Shown: positions 1-13,395 of the stretch, piece by piece | Layout of the letters: every line of letters begins with the position of its first letter | How positions within the stretch are numbered: position 1 is the first letter of the stretch | NCBI GenBank assembly: GCA_964019165.1 | Contig: OZ025271.1 | Span: forward strand, 4,871,570 to 4,935,569 | DNA: 64,000 nucleotides | Direction: 5' to 3' | DNA from: Mastigias papua | Lineage: Eukaryota > Cnidaria > Scyphozoa > Rhizostomeae > Mastigiidae | Program-made: the position numbers and the translations under genes | Notes under the pieces: model-generated | Told to the model about the DNA's origin: nothing | The model's input: the letters and a program-made list of their open reading frames with translations, nothing else | The model's database searches: none

Positions 1-509
1 GTGTACTTTTGTCAGTATTGTAAATTTATGTCGTACCTTTTATAGATATAAAAAAAATTGTCACCCCCCCCCACCTGACAATGATGTCATGCGATTTGTA
101 AATGGTCCGATGCTTCTGTAGGGCAAAATAATATCATAGCGTAACTTCCAGTGTAGACTTTGGTCCTGGTTACATGCGATGGGCTGGTCCGCCTAGGTGA
201 GTTGGCTTGTTTCAATGAGATCTGTGTGTTCTTCATCATTCTATACAAATCTACCTCAGCATTTACATGAGCAATGGGTCAGCCAACTTGGGTGAAATCC
301 ATGCGAAATGCCAATGGGACCCTCGTCAAGTGGGATGAAGATTATCCGTATAAACACAATCAATTGGGTTGGCTCACCCCAGTGGGCTGGAAATTACCCC
401 TCCACGCCTGTGCAAATAATTGTGGCGCGGAACCTGTTCTTCACCTATGAACTGACATTGGCCAACAGCGGTATATATAGCGGTATATATAAAGATAGCT
501 ATGATATAG

Positions 510-740
510 TAAACTAAAGTTCAACAAGCTACATGAAATATCTAACAGAAATACCATAAGGATCAGCTTCAGATTTATGACACATTTGACGTCTATAATA
601 TCAGGAAAACCAATTCACTATTAAAACCACGAAAGGATGACAACCGTCCCTACAATTGCCGAAACCCAAATAAATGCTCACTGACAGAAAAATATTTCCC
701 ACCTAAAATCGTATATTAAGCTGTATATGTTACATACAAG
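510..740 (+). pseudogene. GIY-YIG retroelement fragment (zinc-binding linker region)
   Basis: Frame-shifted translation gives a basic stretch like the RNRNNVKVSYSCMP region of metazoan reverse transcriptases that carry a C-terminal GIY-YIG nuclease. A Cys-containing piece follows ([14 protein letters not shown], then PKIVY), matching the CNCRN..CPL..C..IVY linker that precedes the nuclease. There are several stops, and the copy ends at the TA tract. Recognition is from recall of the family pattern, not a search. Further pieces of the same family lie at about 1480-2420 and 8580-8925. Confidence 0.5.
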
Positions 741-751
741 ATGTATATAAC

Positions 752-1058
<307 letters not shown>

Positions 1059-1132
1059 GCGTCAAAAAGCTACAACCAACCAAGTAATTTATAAGTATAG
1101 GTAGAATTCAAGAAATAAAATTACTCCATTTC

Positions 1133-1159
1133 AAACGTTTTGGCACAAGCTTTCATCAG
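1133..1159 (-). other. Hammerhead-like / Penelope terminal motif
   Basis: On the minus strand this reads CTGATGA, then a short stem-like segment, then CAAAACGTTTG. It is laid out like the CTGATGA...GAAACGTTTAC motifs near 38.3-38.7 kb and, like them, abuts a TA tract. Resemblance to the conserved hammerhead core (CUGANGA...GAAA) is partial here, because GAAA has become CAAA. Confidence 0.35.
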
Positions 1160-1165
1160 TAATAG

Positions 1166-1312
<147 letters not shown>

Positions 1313-1479
1313 AATATATACATTGTTATATACATCTTGTTGCGATCATCAGGTCTGCTGGAATTTGTTGTCAAAGCAATACTACATATCGAAGGTCAGG
1401 TCCGGTGGGAATACTTTAATGTTCTGGAGACGGAATTTGCTGACGTGATGGAAGGAAGGTATAGATGGAAAAGTAGAAA

Positions 1480-2420
1480 GCCTTGTAAAACTTAGAACGC
1501 GTTCATTACATTGAAAGACCATAAGGAAGATTTCTCAACCAACCCTAAGTGCATACTTACAGACCTATCAATTCCACAAACGCAGAGCTAGGCAAAGTTA
1601 GCAAAGTTCTACTGGATAGCATCAATAAAAGGGTAAGAGATCCGTCTGAAGTTAACAAATGGCATAACACCAAGGAAGTCGTTGAATGGCCTAGAAACAT
1701 AAAAAAGTAAGGAATCAGGTATATTTGTCGAATTCTATCCATCTATCTCCAGGAGCCTCCTTAACAAGGAGATTTCACATGCCATGAAATACACACCTAT
1801 TTCTAACGACACTCTGCATGACGCACTACGCTCAAGGAGATCATTACTCTTCACAGGCCCGGAAGTATGGGTAAAGAAATCTGGCGATCCAGAATTCGAT
1901 GTCACGATGGGAAGTTAAGACGGTGCTGAACTATGCGAGTTAGTTGGCCACTTTATCCAGCATTCCTGAAACGAAATATATGGCGGTAATACCTGCGGTC
2001 TCTACAGAGCAGCTCCGCTCAACATACATACCAGTGCCCTCAACATCAGCGGCTACAAATGAAACATCTCAACTAAAGAAGCCTATGCAAATCATAAAAT
2101 AAACGCTGAAAGATGAAGATCATGCAACATCATTTGGTTTACTCCAGTGAATAGCATGAATCTAAAAACAAACGCTGCAAAGACAGTTCCTGGCTTTACT
2201 CGATAGATGTTTCCCAAAAACGCACAAGTTCCATAAATTTGTCAATCGTAATAACGTCAAAGTCAGCTATAGTTGCCTCCCTAACATCTTGAACATCATC
2301 AAGTCCCAAACCAAGAAAATCTGATCAAATAACAAAATAATCAGGATCCCAATTGCAATTGCAGAAATAAAGATAACTGCTCCTTGACGCAGAAAATGCC
2401 ATAGAAAATGCCTAGATATC
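1480..2420 (+). pseudogene. Degenerate GIY-YIG-type reverse transcriptase
   Basis: Stitching frames by eye gives AFITLKDHKEDF, an IGKVSK-like ELGKVSKVLLDSIN, SLLFTGPEVWVKKSG followed by FDVTMGS and DGAELCELVG, HKFVNRNNVKVSYSCLPN and finally NCNCRNKDNCSL. This order matches a family of cnidarian-type retroelement polymerases ending in a GIY-YIG nuclease, probably Penelope-related. Stops and frameshifts occur every 50-100 codons, so it is an old dead copy. Family placement is from memory of motif order. Confidence 0.55.
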
Positions 2421-2854
2421 TTACTTTTTCGTTTTATCAAAATATTAATTAGAATAAAAAAATACTGCTATCCCTCTGCGCCAGCTTCAGCGAGGAGGAC
2501 TTAAGGTCATCTAATCCCAACTGCAAGTGGTGCTTATATTTCAACAATACCAATATAACAGAAAATAAATTACATAAGGAGGCTGAGCGCTGTTGAAATA
2601 TTATTCAGATTAAGAGTAAGGCTGGTTTCCATATAGCCACAGGGACCGTGAGGCTACCCACGATGCACAACCAGCTGACGGCCGACATGTCGCATGCAGC
2701 CATCTCCGAATCGAAACATTCAGTGGAGGGGTTGGTGATGCCCGCAACTGATCTGCAACATCAGAAGCCATAATCAGAGGATTGGAAGAGTAGTACTGGT
2801 TTCTACTCTCCGCAAAGCTACGGCATCCTTTCGATGATGCCGCATCATGTCAAG
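2421..2854. other. No recognisable gene
   Basis: Apart from short unconvincing open frames I see nothing here. The stretch at 2620-2860 is more GC-rich than its surroundings and could be an unrecognised repeat. Confidence 0.4.
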
Positions 2855-3371
2855 TACCGTAAAAGCTCTATTAAGCCCCGTGTGGGCTATTAATATTTTT
2901 GCAATCCTATAGGGGGCTTAATAGAGAGGGGGCTTATCATAAACACGAGGTAAAGATTTAAAATACTATTCTTATGCCCTTTCATGGCAAGGTTTGTACA
3001 CACTTAATCAATTACAGCACCCTCATCTTCATTAGAATTATCTGGGTCCATTGCTAGTTCTGGGATACCTTCTAAAGAAACTTCTTCATCTGGAATTTCT
3101 TCAAAAGGATCAGCATCAGTATCCTCAAGACTTATAAGGCGTACAAGTAAATCTATACATGTGCCATACTTAATGCACATGATTTTATCATCATCAGATC
3201 CGCCAAGAGACCCACTTACTAAGCGTAATTTGAAGCTCCAGTTAGTGCTTTCTTTATTTGGCATCAGAGGCTAAAGATGGGGAGGGCGTAATAAAGAGGG
3301 GCCCTAATTTGCAACTTTTCTTGAAAAGGGGGGCTTAATAGAGAGGGGGGCTTAATAGAGCTTTTACGGTA
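2855..3371 (-). mobile_element. pogo/Tigger-like deletion derivative
   Basis: 517 bp bounded by identical 25-bp inverted ends that begin TACCGTAAAAGCTCT and flanked by TA, as expected for the Tc1/mariner/pogo group. GGGGCTTAATAGAG motifs recur just inside both ends. The minus frame 3264-3004 encodes LGGSDDDKIMCIKYG and an acidic tail (DADPFEEIPDEE, ending NEDEGAVID). This resembles the extreme C-terminus of pogo/Tigger transposases; the DDE domain is gone. The matched TIRs are certain; the pogo assignment is an inference from the tail and the TA duplication. Confidence 0.7.
3004..3264 (-). pseudogene. Transposase C-terminal tail inside the pogo-like element
   Basis: An 86-codon open frame lying wholly inside the 2855-3371 element. 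It has an LDGSEDxxI-like segment (LGGSDDDKI) and a strongly acidic last 40 residues. It lacks any DNA-binding or catalytic domain and so is a remnant rather than a working protein. Confidence 0.5.
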
Positions 3372-3549
3372 TAGAAGATCTATCCTTGGTGTGCATCGGC
3401 TACGCACCGCAGGCAACTCCCGATCATCATCGCCACATTGAAACCAAGCCTTACTCTATCCTTTCAGTGGACAAAATGTATGATATGACAGTCTGTATAA
3501 TAACTTTCTTATCAATATTATTAAAATGTTTATGATCAAATGGGAGTAG

Positions 3550-4735
3550 GTCATAGCAACATACATGTCATGACAACTGGGACCAGTGCTATTCCTCATC
3601 TATATTAATGACCTGCCATTTTCAATCAAACATGCTGATGTCACTATGTATGCTGATGACACTAGAATGACTTATGCAAGTAAGGATTTAAATGAGGTTA
3701 AATATAAGATTAATGAAGATCTTTCAAACATTGAATCGTGGCTGATGGGTAATAAATTAGCACTTAACGTAGCCAAGACACAGTCGATGATTATTGGAAG
3801 TAACAACCTTCTAGATAAAGTGGACACTACAACAGGCTTTGAAATCTCAAACGAATCAATTGAGCAAGTACCTTCAAAGAAATATCTTGGCGTTCGCATT
3901 GACGACAAACTTAAATGGAAAAGCCAAGTTGATGCTCTGGCGACAAAGATTTCAAGGGCCATAGGATTGATAAAATACGCTAAAAGGTCTCTACCGCTTA
4001 AAACAATCCAAGGTTTATATAGGAGCCTCGTTGAGCCACATTTTAGATATTGTTGCTCGGTGTGGGGATGTGTAAATAAGACAAACCTTGATCGATTGCA
4101 GAAACTACAAAACAGAGCTATAAGAACAATCTCTAATGCTAGATACGATGCCCCTGTGCAACCTTTACTAATGCGCCTGGGACTCCTCTCGGTTCCTAGC
4201 CTCATAAAAGAAGAATCTGCAAAAATAGTTTTCAAGTCACCCAACAACCTTGCGCCAGACTACATGAAAGGGCTATTTGTAAAAAATTCCCAAAATTATA
4301 CCCGTGTTCTGCGCAATACACATGGTGATTTGAGAACTCCTTTTCTGCAAACCAATGGTAGTCAAAATTGCTTTGCTTATAGAGGGGCAAAAATATGGAA
4401 CAGTTTAGATACGGAATTGAAACAAATATCGACCCTCGGGAGTTTCAATCGCAAACTTAAAATGAAATTACTTGCGTCCCAGGTCTAGGCACTACAACAT
4501 CTATGTTTTTGGGCGCTTGCCTCTTTAATTTTTCGTTTTGTATGTCGCGTATTATATCCATGCTTTTTTAGACGAATTATTCTTATAAATTGTAACTGTA
4601 ATTTATAAATTATAATTAGCATTATAGTGTATTTTTTTAACATGACCCAATGTAAAACAGTAAAAATTTACTGATATGGTTTATCATGTATAAATAATTA
4701 AAAATGAAATGAAATGAAATGAAATGAAATGAAGT
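3550..4735 (+). mobile_element. 5'-truncated CR1/Jockey-type LINE with pentanucleotide tail
   Basis: The copy starts abruptly inside the reverse transcriptase at LGPVLFLIYINDLP and runs through the polymerase C-terminus and a roughly 200-bp AT-rich 3' UTR to a tail of repeated AAATG units (4701-4732). Five-prime truncation and a short microsatellite tail are typical of target-primed LINE insertion. The 300-codon frame has no stops, so the insertion is probably recent. Confidence 0.85.
3586..4488 (+). CDS. LINE reverse transcriptase, C-terminal half
   Basis: Open frame of 300 codons. It starts in the motif FLIYINDLP, with the catalytic YADDT at about residues 22-26, WLMGNKLALNVAKTQ (thumb/motif D-E region, about 52-66) and KKYLGVRIDDKLKW. 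The LINE C-terminal region follows (LVEPHFRYCCSVWG, LQKLQNRAIRTI, and a late GAKIWNSL). The first Met is internal to the protein, because the upstream GVPQGS part and the endonuclease are missing through 5' truncation. It would not make an active enzyme alone. Confidence 0.85.
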   Translation: MLFLIYINDLPFSIKHADVTMYADDTRMTYASKDLNEVKYKINEDLSNIESWLMGNKLALNVAKTQSMIIGSNNLLDKVDTTTGFEISNESIEQVPSKKYLGVRIDDKLKWKSQVDALATKISRAIGLIKYAKRSLPLKTIQGLYRSLVEPHFRYCCSVWGCVNKTNLDRLQKLQNRAIRTISNARYDAPVQPLLMRLGLLSVPSLIKEESAKIVFKSPNNLAPDYMKGLFVKNSQNYTRVLRNTHGDLRTPFLQTNGSQNCFAYRGAKIWNSLDTELKQISTLGSFNRKLKMKLLASQV

Positions 4736-5607
4736 GTCATAGCGGTACACCACTGGTGTTAAGCAGTTTGTTTTCCTACCAGAACGAATTCTAATATACG
4801 ACTCAACTAAGATTTATGTCAAGATGGAGTGTAGGATTGCTGAACAAACAATCTTTGAAGCAATTTCTGAAATTAGAGAGAGAAAAGTGAAGGCCGGATA
4901 AAGAAAGAATTTCGAATCATCTGTTAGAGACACAAGGCCTGACTATTGGTTCAACTATGAAGGCGATTGATAAGATGATTAGTGAAAACAAAATAATCAA
5001 TATAAAAACAACAAAGCGAGAAGATTCATTTTATAAAGCAGATTACATGCCGTTCCTCCTAATAAAAATGGACATAAGGGGGAAAGCAAGCCGCCCCAAC
5101 AAATTGCAACTAAATCTGATGTTGAAATGATACCCCGCGTGCGACCAAGTTTTGATGGATGGCTGTAACCCACGAAAGACCATACGCCAGAGTACATCCA
5201 AAATGGCATGCACAAACTCTGTAGTGCGCAGGGAAGAATGACCGACACCATCAGTACATTGAACATCCTGTTGCAAGAGGACAGAACTAAAACCAATGTC
5301 CTACTTTTGGAAAATATAGGATTAAAATTGAAAAACTAAGAGTTAAAATCAAAGGTTTCACTTCTCCAAAACAATAGTAATGTCAGTGTGACATCGACGG
5401 CCTTCGAATTCAGATCACAATTGATCACAGCGGCAGAATGACAAGACAAAGAATCAAATAAAAACTAACCGTCCTGCAAAAAGAAGGCAAAGGGATACAA
5501 ATTAAAGGAGAAAAAACACCGCAAATGAAACAAACGAAAAGGATAAACAACCCAGGAGCAATGACACAAAAATAAATCGTTCAAGGGATAAATACAAACT
5601 CAAAGCA

Positions 5608-6042
5608 ATGATCGTCGGTGACTCGCAACTGAGCCGTGTTAATGAATCAAAGTTCATAAATGATCATACTGTAGAAAAAAGATTCAAGCCAGGATTGAAG
5701 TTAAAAGAAGTGGCCAGCCTTGCAGGAAAGAGTTGCAGTGATGTAATAATTATCCATGCAGGAACGAACAGCATTAGCAATTCTTCCCCAGAGGAGTTTG
5801 GCAGAGATGTAGTTGAAACGCTGATGAAAGTACATGAAAACAACCCAAAGGCTAGAATAGGTTTCTCCACAATTTTCAGAAGAAATGAAGACCTAAACTT
5901 AAAAGCGAAAGTAGCAAAGGTTAACAAAGTAGTCGAAGATGAACTCGCTATAAACGGTGTGGACACTATATATAATTCTAACACTTTCTTTAGTAATTTA
6001 TGGAACGACGCGACGGTCTGCGTATCAATAACATTGGGATGA
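5608..6042 (+). pseudogene. CR1 ORF1p SGNH/GDSL-like esterase domain
   Basis: The frame opens with IVGDSQLSRV, whose GDS holds the putative nucleophile serine. HAGTNSI follows at about residues 51-57, matching block III (GxND/GTN) of SGNH hydrolases, then SPEEFGRDV and ARIGFSTIFRRN. CR1-clade LINEs carry this esterase fold in ORF1p, and the flanking LINE parts support that origin over a host esterase. The last catalytic block (D..H) is not visible before the frame breaks at SITLG. Confidence 0.7.
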
Positions 6043-6123
6043 GGAAATTTCCCAGGAACTCAAGTTGTTAGGTCAAATACTGCTAGGGATTACGCAGATC
6101 CAAGAATGATATCGAGAATAGAA

Positions 6124-6125
6124 GT

Positions 6126-6172
<47 letters not shown>

Positions 6173-6175
6173 CAG
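6124..6175 (+). repeat. (AGC)n/(AGT)n triplet repeat
   Basis: About 12 AGC units followed by AGT units, between the esterase and endonuclease parts of the LINE. Confidence 0.95.
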
Positions 6176-6218
6176 AGTACTTCACCCTAACAAGAGGGGA
6201 AGTAATGGCCTTAAGATA

Positions 6219-6449
6219 GTGTTTATCAACATAATTTCCCTGAGACAATATAAGCACGAATTAGAAATAACTATGAAGGACCATGAAATTGACATAATTG
6301 GTCTAAGTGAAATGCGTCTTGACTCAAAAGTAACTGATAGCGAAGTTCAAATCAATTATTATAATATATATCGTAATGACCGTAACAGAAATTGTGGTGG
6401 TAAGCCACTACCTGGTGTATGGTATGCGGAAAAAATGCCTGGTGATTAA
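6219..6449 (+). pseudogene. LINE APE endonuclease, N-terminal fragment
   Basis: Reads NIISLRQYKHELEI, then DIIGLSEMRLDSKV and YNIYRNDRNRNCGG, the first blocks of the apurinic-type endonuclease of CR1-like LINEs; the LSEMRL block carries the conserved glutamate. The GGGVAIYV strand expected next is replaced by unrelated sequence, so the nuclease is broken. Confidence 0.75.
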
Positions 6450-6722
6450 AAAACCAAAAACCCAAAAATTATGGAGACCAGAAATCTAGGAAAGTATGAT
6501 AAGTCTTTATTTCGTAATGACGTAGACTGAGAAGGCATTCTCAACTCTGGTAATAGCTGTTATGAGATGACAAACACCTTCCAGGAGACTTTGTCAGTCA
6601 ATCTTGGACATACATTACTCCATAAACAAAAAGAGAGAACGCACCCAAACCGCACCCAGGATGAAAAATTTTATTTTGGAACTAATATTAAACAAGTGTG
6701 CTGCTAAAAAGAGTCTCATGCG

Positions 6723-7990
6723 ATGTGGACTTCCTATAAAAAGCTTCGCAATCAAGTAACAACGAGTATCCGAGAAGCAATAAGATCGCACTATCAGGGC
6801 CTAATAGGAGATAAGAAAAATAACCCAAAAAGGATGCGGAAAGCTATCAAGAAAGTGCTTGATAAAGACCCTACTATAGACATTCCGAGTCTAAATATGC
6901 AGGCAAAGTGCTAACAAGGGAATGAGATATAGCCCAAGCACTCACTCATCATTTTGTCACAGTAGGCCCTGAATTATCGAGAAAAATTGAGTCGCTACAA
7001 GGTGATGACCCTGAAAGTCACTTCAAAATTCATGATTTGATGTTTACACACGTTAGTGTTACTACTGTCCAGAATGTCATCAAAAATCTAAAAAATGGAA
7101 AACCATCTGGAGCTGGTAGGGTCTCTAAATGCTTATCAAAGATGCAGCAGACATCATCTTTAATCCCTTGGGTACGATCTATAACTCTTCTATGGAATCT
7201 GGAACGTTCCCAGACTTTTGAAAACTAGCAAGGGTAACCCCAATCTTGAAATCAGGTAACAAAAGCGACGCAAACAATTATAGGCCCAGTTCAGTCATCT
7301 CCGTTTTCACAAGGATATTTGGAAGGATCATACACAATCAGCTAAACGATTTAATAAGACAACAACACTCTGACACCAAGTCAATAAGCTTTTCGTAAAT
7401 TGCATTCCATAGTAACATCTCTAGTAAATTGTACATATAACTGGTACGTAAACATTGGCAAAAAACAACTGAATTTATCAGTGCTTCTGGATCTGAAAAA
7501 AGCTTTTGATACTGTAGATCACAGTATAGTGATGACAAAACTAAAGGCCATCAGTGTAAGAGGTACTGCAGCTGACTGGTTTGGCTCGTATCTGAATAAT
7601 AGGAGACAGTACTGCTCATTAGGCAACCAAAAGTCCAGCAAAAGCTTGGCTACGTGTGGTATTCCACAAGGATCTTCTCGGGTCGGCTCTTATTCAAAAT
7701 CTATATACACGATTTTGAAAGTTGCCTTCGACAAACCAAAGCGAGTATGTGCGCAGACGACACTCATGCTACCATAACATCAGAAAACATCGAAGAACTT
7801 ATTGACATCGCACAGGGAGAAATGTACAATATTTTGGAAAGGATGAGAATTAACGAGCCAAGCATTAATCCACAAAAACCGAATACATGATAATCGGGCA
7901 CCCACAAAGAATAAACAAAATATCATCCCATAGACCACTTACATTGAATGGCTCAGAAATTAAGTAGGTCAAGGAGAGAAAATCACTAGG
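6723..7990 (+). pseudogene. LINE reverse transcriptase, frame-shifted
   Basis: Pieces in order: YKKLRNQVTTSIREA (linker helix), NVIKNLKNGKPSGAG, LLDLKKAFDTVDHSI (motif A with its catalytic Asp), LNNRRQYCSLGN, CGIPQGSS (motif B, with LGP lost), then after a frameshift IYIHDFESCLRQTKASMCADDTH. There YADDT has become CADDT. At least three frameshifts and several stops separate the parts. Confidence 0.75.
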
Positions 7991-8579
7991 CGTAATTGTT
8001 GAAGATGGGTTGAATTGGAGGGAACAGTTTAGAAAAATCAAGTAACTAGCTAACAGTCGAGCAACTGATCAACTTTGATAGAGCGGTGATGACCTATAAG
8101 ATGATGAATAAGAACTGCCTGAAAGCCTTCGGGATAGATGCAAAATAAGTAATACGTATCCAAGCTATAGAACAAAACACTGCATGGATATTCAGATTCC
8201 AAGGTATAATCTTGAGTACTCGACAAAGGTTTTCACTATTTAGGGTTAAAAGGTTGGAACAACATCCCTATTGCCATCAGGAAACTCTCTACGTTATAAC
8301 AATTCAAAAATCGCTTAAAACTATATATGAGGAGCTACGTTCAAGTAAAACACGATTCCCTGGAAGATCAGATGCACTCTCATTTTACTGCTTTGTAATT
8401 ATATATTTCTATTATATTCGTCAGTTCTTGTTTTCTCCCGCTGAAGGGATTTCGTGTATAAAACAAACAAATGTAATAATTAGTAACATAAGGCCTCCGA
8501 GCAAAGATTGTTAAGAGCTTATCGTGGGATTTCATAACGTTTACTCGTGCCATAATAGAAAAACAATGAGTCGCTGAAA

Positions 8580-8925
8580 TGTACTACACAGAATTGGGAG
8601 AGAAATTCAATCAAGGATAGATGGAATCAACATAAAACCAGATGTAGACGCTAGCACAAAGCAATTTCTACCGAAATATCCAAATATTTTTGGGAATTAA
8701 AGAATAAGGGAGACACATCCATCGTGTCCTGGGAGGCGATTGACAATGTAAGTCCGTACATACCCGGATCCAACTTCAGTCATCTCCACAGCATGGACAA
8801 GTTCCATAATATCACATAAAAGCGCACTCTTCTACACAAAAGAACTGAACTTCTTTCAAACTTTTACCACGTCACCAAATTCCCTCTGAAGAACGGTAAA
8901 GAATTCCCACCAGACCCGAGCTAGG
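8580..8925 (+). pseudogene. GIY-YIG nuclease C-terminal fragment of a retroelement
   Basis: Frame-hopping gives STEISKYFWELKNKGDTSIVSWEAI, SPYIPGSNFSHLHSMDKFHNI and HKRTELLSNFYHVTKFPLKN. It resembles the ELSKYIWxLKxxxxxxxIxWxI and NKRSELLSKCRHRNKF segments at the end of GIY-YIG retroelement polymerases. It is probably the far end of the same family as the 1480-2420 remnant, separated by the LINE insertions. Confidence 0.5.
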
Positions 8926-9071
8926 ATATATAACACTGTTTCGATAACAAATTCCAGCACATCTAATGATCGGATCGCAGCAAGTGTGAAACTGAGTGTC
9001 ATGTGATTTTAATTGCCTTCAAATAACACTTTTATTTAGGCTTTTATGGCTTCTAATGTTCTAGTTCTGAA

Positions 9072-9080
9072 GTATATACT

Positions 9081-9120
<40 letters not shown>

Positions 9121-9122
9121 TT

Positions 9123-9191
<69 letters not shown>

Positions 9192-9208
9192 TCATATACA
9201 TATACATG

Positions 9209-9286
<78 letters not shown>

Positions 9287-9287
9287 C

Positions 9288-9328
<41 letters not shown>

Positions 9329-9450
9329 CACATATACATATACATATTCATATACATACATACATACATACATACATACATACATACATACATACATACA
9401 TACATACATACATACATACATACATACATACATACATACATACATACAAG
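9072..9450. repeat. (CATATA)n then (CATA)n microsatellite
   Basis: About 280 bp of hexamer CATATA with occasional variants, then about 95 bp of pure CATA tetramer. Frames across it read His-Ile, Tyr-Val or Met-Tyr repeats and are not genes. Confidence 0.97.
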
Positions 9451-9467
9451 AAATATCAACAAAATAC

Positions 9468-10109
9468 TTGATTAACAAGGGACAACGAGATTCTGGTGTA
9501 CAGCCTACTGTAAATAATCGATGCCACCTCTACAAATCAAATATTGAAGACATCACACACGTTATTAGCTCTTGTCCAATGATGTCAAGTCGCTACTACC
9601 TGCCTATGCGCCATGATCCAGTCGCCAAAGCCGTTTTCAAGTCACACTTGAAGAAACATGTAGGCGAAGGGGTGCAGTTTCCAAATGAATACGAATTTAT
9701 CGAGAAAAATGGCGACTATGAATATTGGTGAAACGTTCCGATCAGAACTTCAACAAAATTGGCCCATAATAAGCCTGATATACTGAAATGGAACAAAGCA
9801 GAAAAAACCTGTGCAGTTGTTGAGATAAGCTGTCCCGCCGATATGAATATAATGAAGAAAGCAAAAGAAAAACTTGATAATTATGCAGCCTTATTACGAA
9901 ACTTACAAATGCTATACAAAGGCTACAAATTTGAAATGGTCCCTATAATAGTCGGTGCACTGGGCTACGTCCCTAAGGAATTGAAAACCAACCTGGAAAA
10001 ACTGAACTTTAATGAGAAGGAAGTAAAAAGCATTACAAGAAAATTACAGATTATATCGGTCTCAGGAACTGTGAAAATCATGACAACTTTTATGGGATTC
10101 AAAATGTAA
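9468..10109 (+). pseudogene. C-terminal zinc knuckle and restriction-like endonuclease of an RLE-type LINE
   Basis: One continuous frame broken only by TGA at 9729-9731, where related proteins have Trp. The first part contains CHLYKSNIEDITHVISSC, which fits a CCHC knuckle (C-x2-C-x8-H-x4-C) with its second Cys changed to Tyr. The second part has HNKPDILKWN followed about 13 residues later by VVEIS, fitting the PD-(D/E)xK restriction-like endonuclease of R2/R4/CRE-type LINEs, then VPIIVGALGYVPKEL. Nothing upstream of the microsatellite belongs to this element, so only the 3' end survives. It is followed by a CATA/TA tract. Confidence 0.65.
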
Positions 10110-10268
10110 AATCAAATCTAGAACTGATGGTTGTTTCTTATCCTCTGTAGCTTTACTTTCTTTTTCGTTTTAATTTTGAAACATTTATTTGCTCGGCCCT
10201 TGTTCTATTGTTTAGAATCGGGCTATTTTTATTCTACACACTATTGTAATAATGGAATATATTATATG

Positions 10269-11980
<1,712 letters not shown>

Positions 11981-12066
11981 GCTGTTCGATATGCACAATA
12001 TTTGCGCAATCGCAGTTATAAGAGGCGAAACAATAGTACAGCCTACGAACTTTTGACAGAACTTAC

Positions 12067-12557
12067 TTGCCATTTAAGAAAACCCTTGTATGGGCTGACA
12101 AAAGCGGCAGAAATTGGCCTTCAATGCCGACAGGTTTCTTAAAATCTCAAGGATTTACATCCCATAAAACAGACCCATGCATCTACACTAAGTTCTACGA
12201 AGGTGACCAAGTTATCATTCTTTCTGGTTTTATGATACTATCATATGCAGCAACGTAATGTCACTGATTACAGATGTAAAGAACATACTCAAGTCGTATT
12301 GTCACATGGACGATAGAGGAGAGCTTAAATGGTTTCTCGGCATTGATTTTCAACGCTCAGAGAACGGCAATTATGTAATGAGCCAGGAACGTTACCTAGA
12401 AGCAGTACTTGGTCGTTTCTCTGTGACTGAATGCAAACCAGTCGCAACAACAGCTCAAATCAATTTACATCTACAACCTAGAGAAAATGACAAATTATCT
12501 AACTTTCCTTTCACACAAGCTATCGGAAGTCAAGTTTATCAGTTGCTACTAAACTAG
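12067..12557 (+). pseudogene. Copia reverse transcriptase, two frames
   Basis: The first piece (12067-12258) has SGRNWP, GFTSHKTDPCIYTKF and VIILSG; the catalytic YVDD is lost (GFMILSYAAT). A one-base frame change leads to DVKNILKSYCHMDDRGELKWFLGIDF, YVMSQERYLEAVLGRF and ECKPVAT, which are textbook Copia RT. The coding integrity of these pieces suggests a moderately recent origin, but the missing catalytic aspartates and the frame change mean no activity. Confidence 0.8.
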
Positions 12558-13210
12558 ATATAAGTTGGATTATCGATATAAGTTGGAGTAGTTCAAAATT
12601 TTGCCAAAATCTTGAAAAGCCAACTGGTGCATATATCACAGGAGTTACACGAGTATATCGTTACCTTAAGGGGACAAAATCGTCGAAAACTATTTTCAAA
12701 CCAAAAAATGGACAACTAATTACCTATACGGACTCTGTTTGGGCGAATGATCCAGAAGATCGGTGATCAATCTGAGGTTTCATTGTAACACTTGGAAGCG
12801 CACTTATTTCATGGAAGTCACGAAAATAACCAACAGTTCCTTTATCTTCATGCGAAGCAGGATATATCGCTCTTGCTGAAGCAGTGGAAGAAATATATAT
12901 TTATAATTCAATTCTGTAGGGGAGGCACAGAGTCAAATTTCACAAGTTTAGGGAGGCTTGCCTCCCAGGCCCACTTGGCAACGGGGCTTCCGTAAATATA
13001 AAGCAATCAAATCCAATCATTCTTTTCTGTGGTAAGCTTTTTCTTTTTTATCCATATAAGTAATACATATACAAAAACTAACAGCACGATACCATGGTGA
13101 GTAAAATGTTAAGTATCTGCCCCATGGCCATGACATTTAACAAAAACACAAGACTAAATAACTACAACTAAAACAGTAAGTACTACATACATTAAATACA
13201 TATACTAGCG

Positions 13211-13395
13211 TAGTGGTCCCCAACCCCCTTATCGCCGCAAACTGCGTACCGTTAGGAAAGTAATCCACGACCAAGGAGGGACGTAGAAAGACCACTCCAT
13301 CGATTAAAGCTGAATAAGAAAACATAATTTGCAAATTTAAGTGTTAGGATCGACAGACTGGTACCAGCCCGCGGCTCAGGGGTTTGCGATAATAA
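13211..13395. mobile_element. Short degenerate hAT-like element
   Basis: The left end reads TAGTGGTCCCCAACCCCC, close to the CAGTGGTCCCCAACC end of many animal hAT elements. The right part contains GGTACCAGCCCGCGGC followed by CAGGGGTTTG, resembling the reverse form of the same end. It lies inside the Copia RNase H region, so it or a larger composite (about 12900-13425) inserted after the Copia. Degeneration hides the target duplication. Confidence 0.45.

Larger units (their letters stand above)
4800..8400 (+). mobile_element. Decayed CR1-like LINE with esterase-type ORF1
   Basis: Order of parts: an N-terminal ORF1 domain near 4815-5045 (RIAEQTIFEAI, later MISENKIINIKTTKREDSFYKAD by frame-hopping); an SGNH-type esterase domain at 5608-6040; a triplet repeat at 6124-6175; an APE endonuclease start at 6219-6440; a linker at 6723-6914; and reverse transcriptase from about 7037 to 7990. 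This is the ORF1-ORF2 order of CR1-clade LINEs. Many stops and frameshifts and an endonuclease deletion near 6420-6470 mark it as dead. Confidence 0.75.

Noticed and set aside
3672..4247. 191-codon minus-strand frame
   Set aside because: Antisense shadow of the LINE reverse transcriptase.
5608..6042. Host GDSL/SGNH esterase gene
   Set aside because: It sits between LINE ORF1 N-terminal text and a LINE endonuclease, where CR1-type ORF1p esterase domains belong.
9046..9478. His-Ile, Tyr-Val and Met-Tyr repeat proteins
   Set aside because: Pure translations of CATATA and CATA microsatellites.
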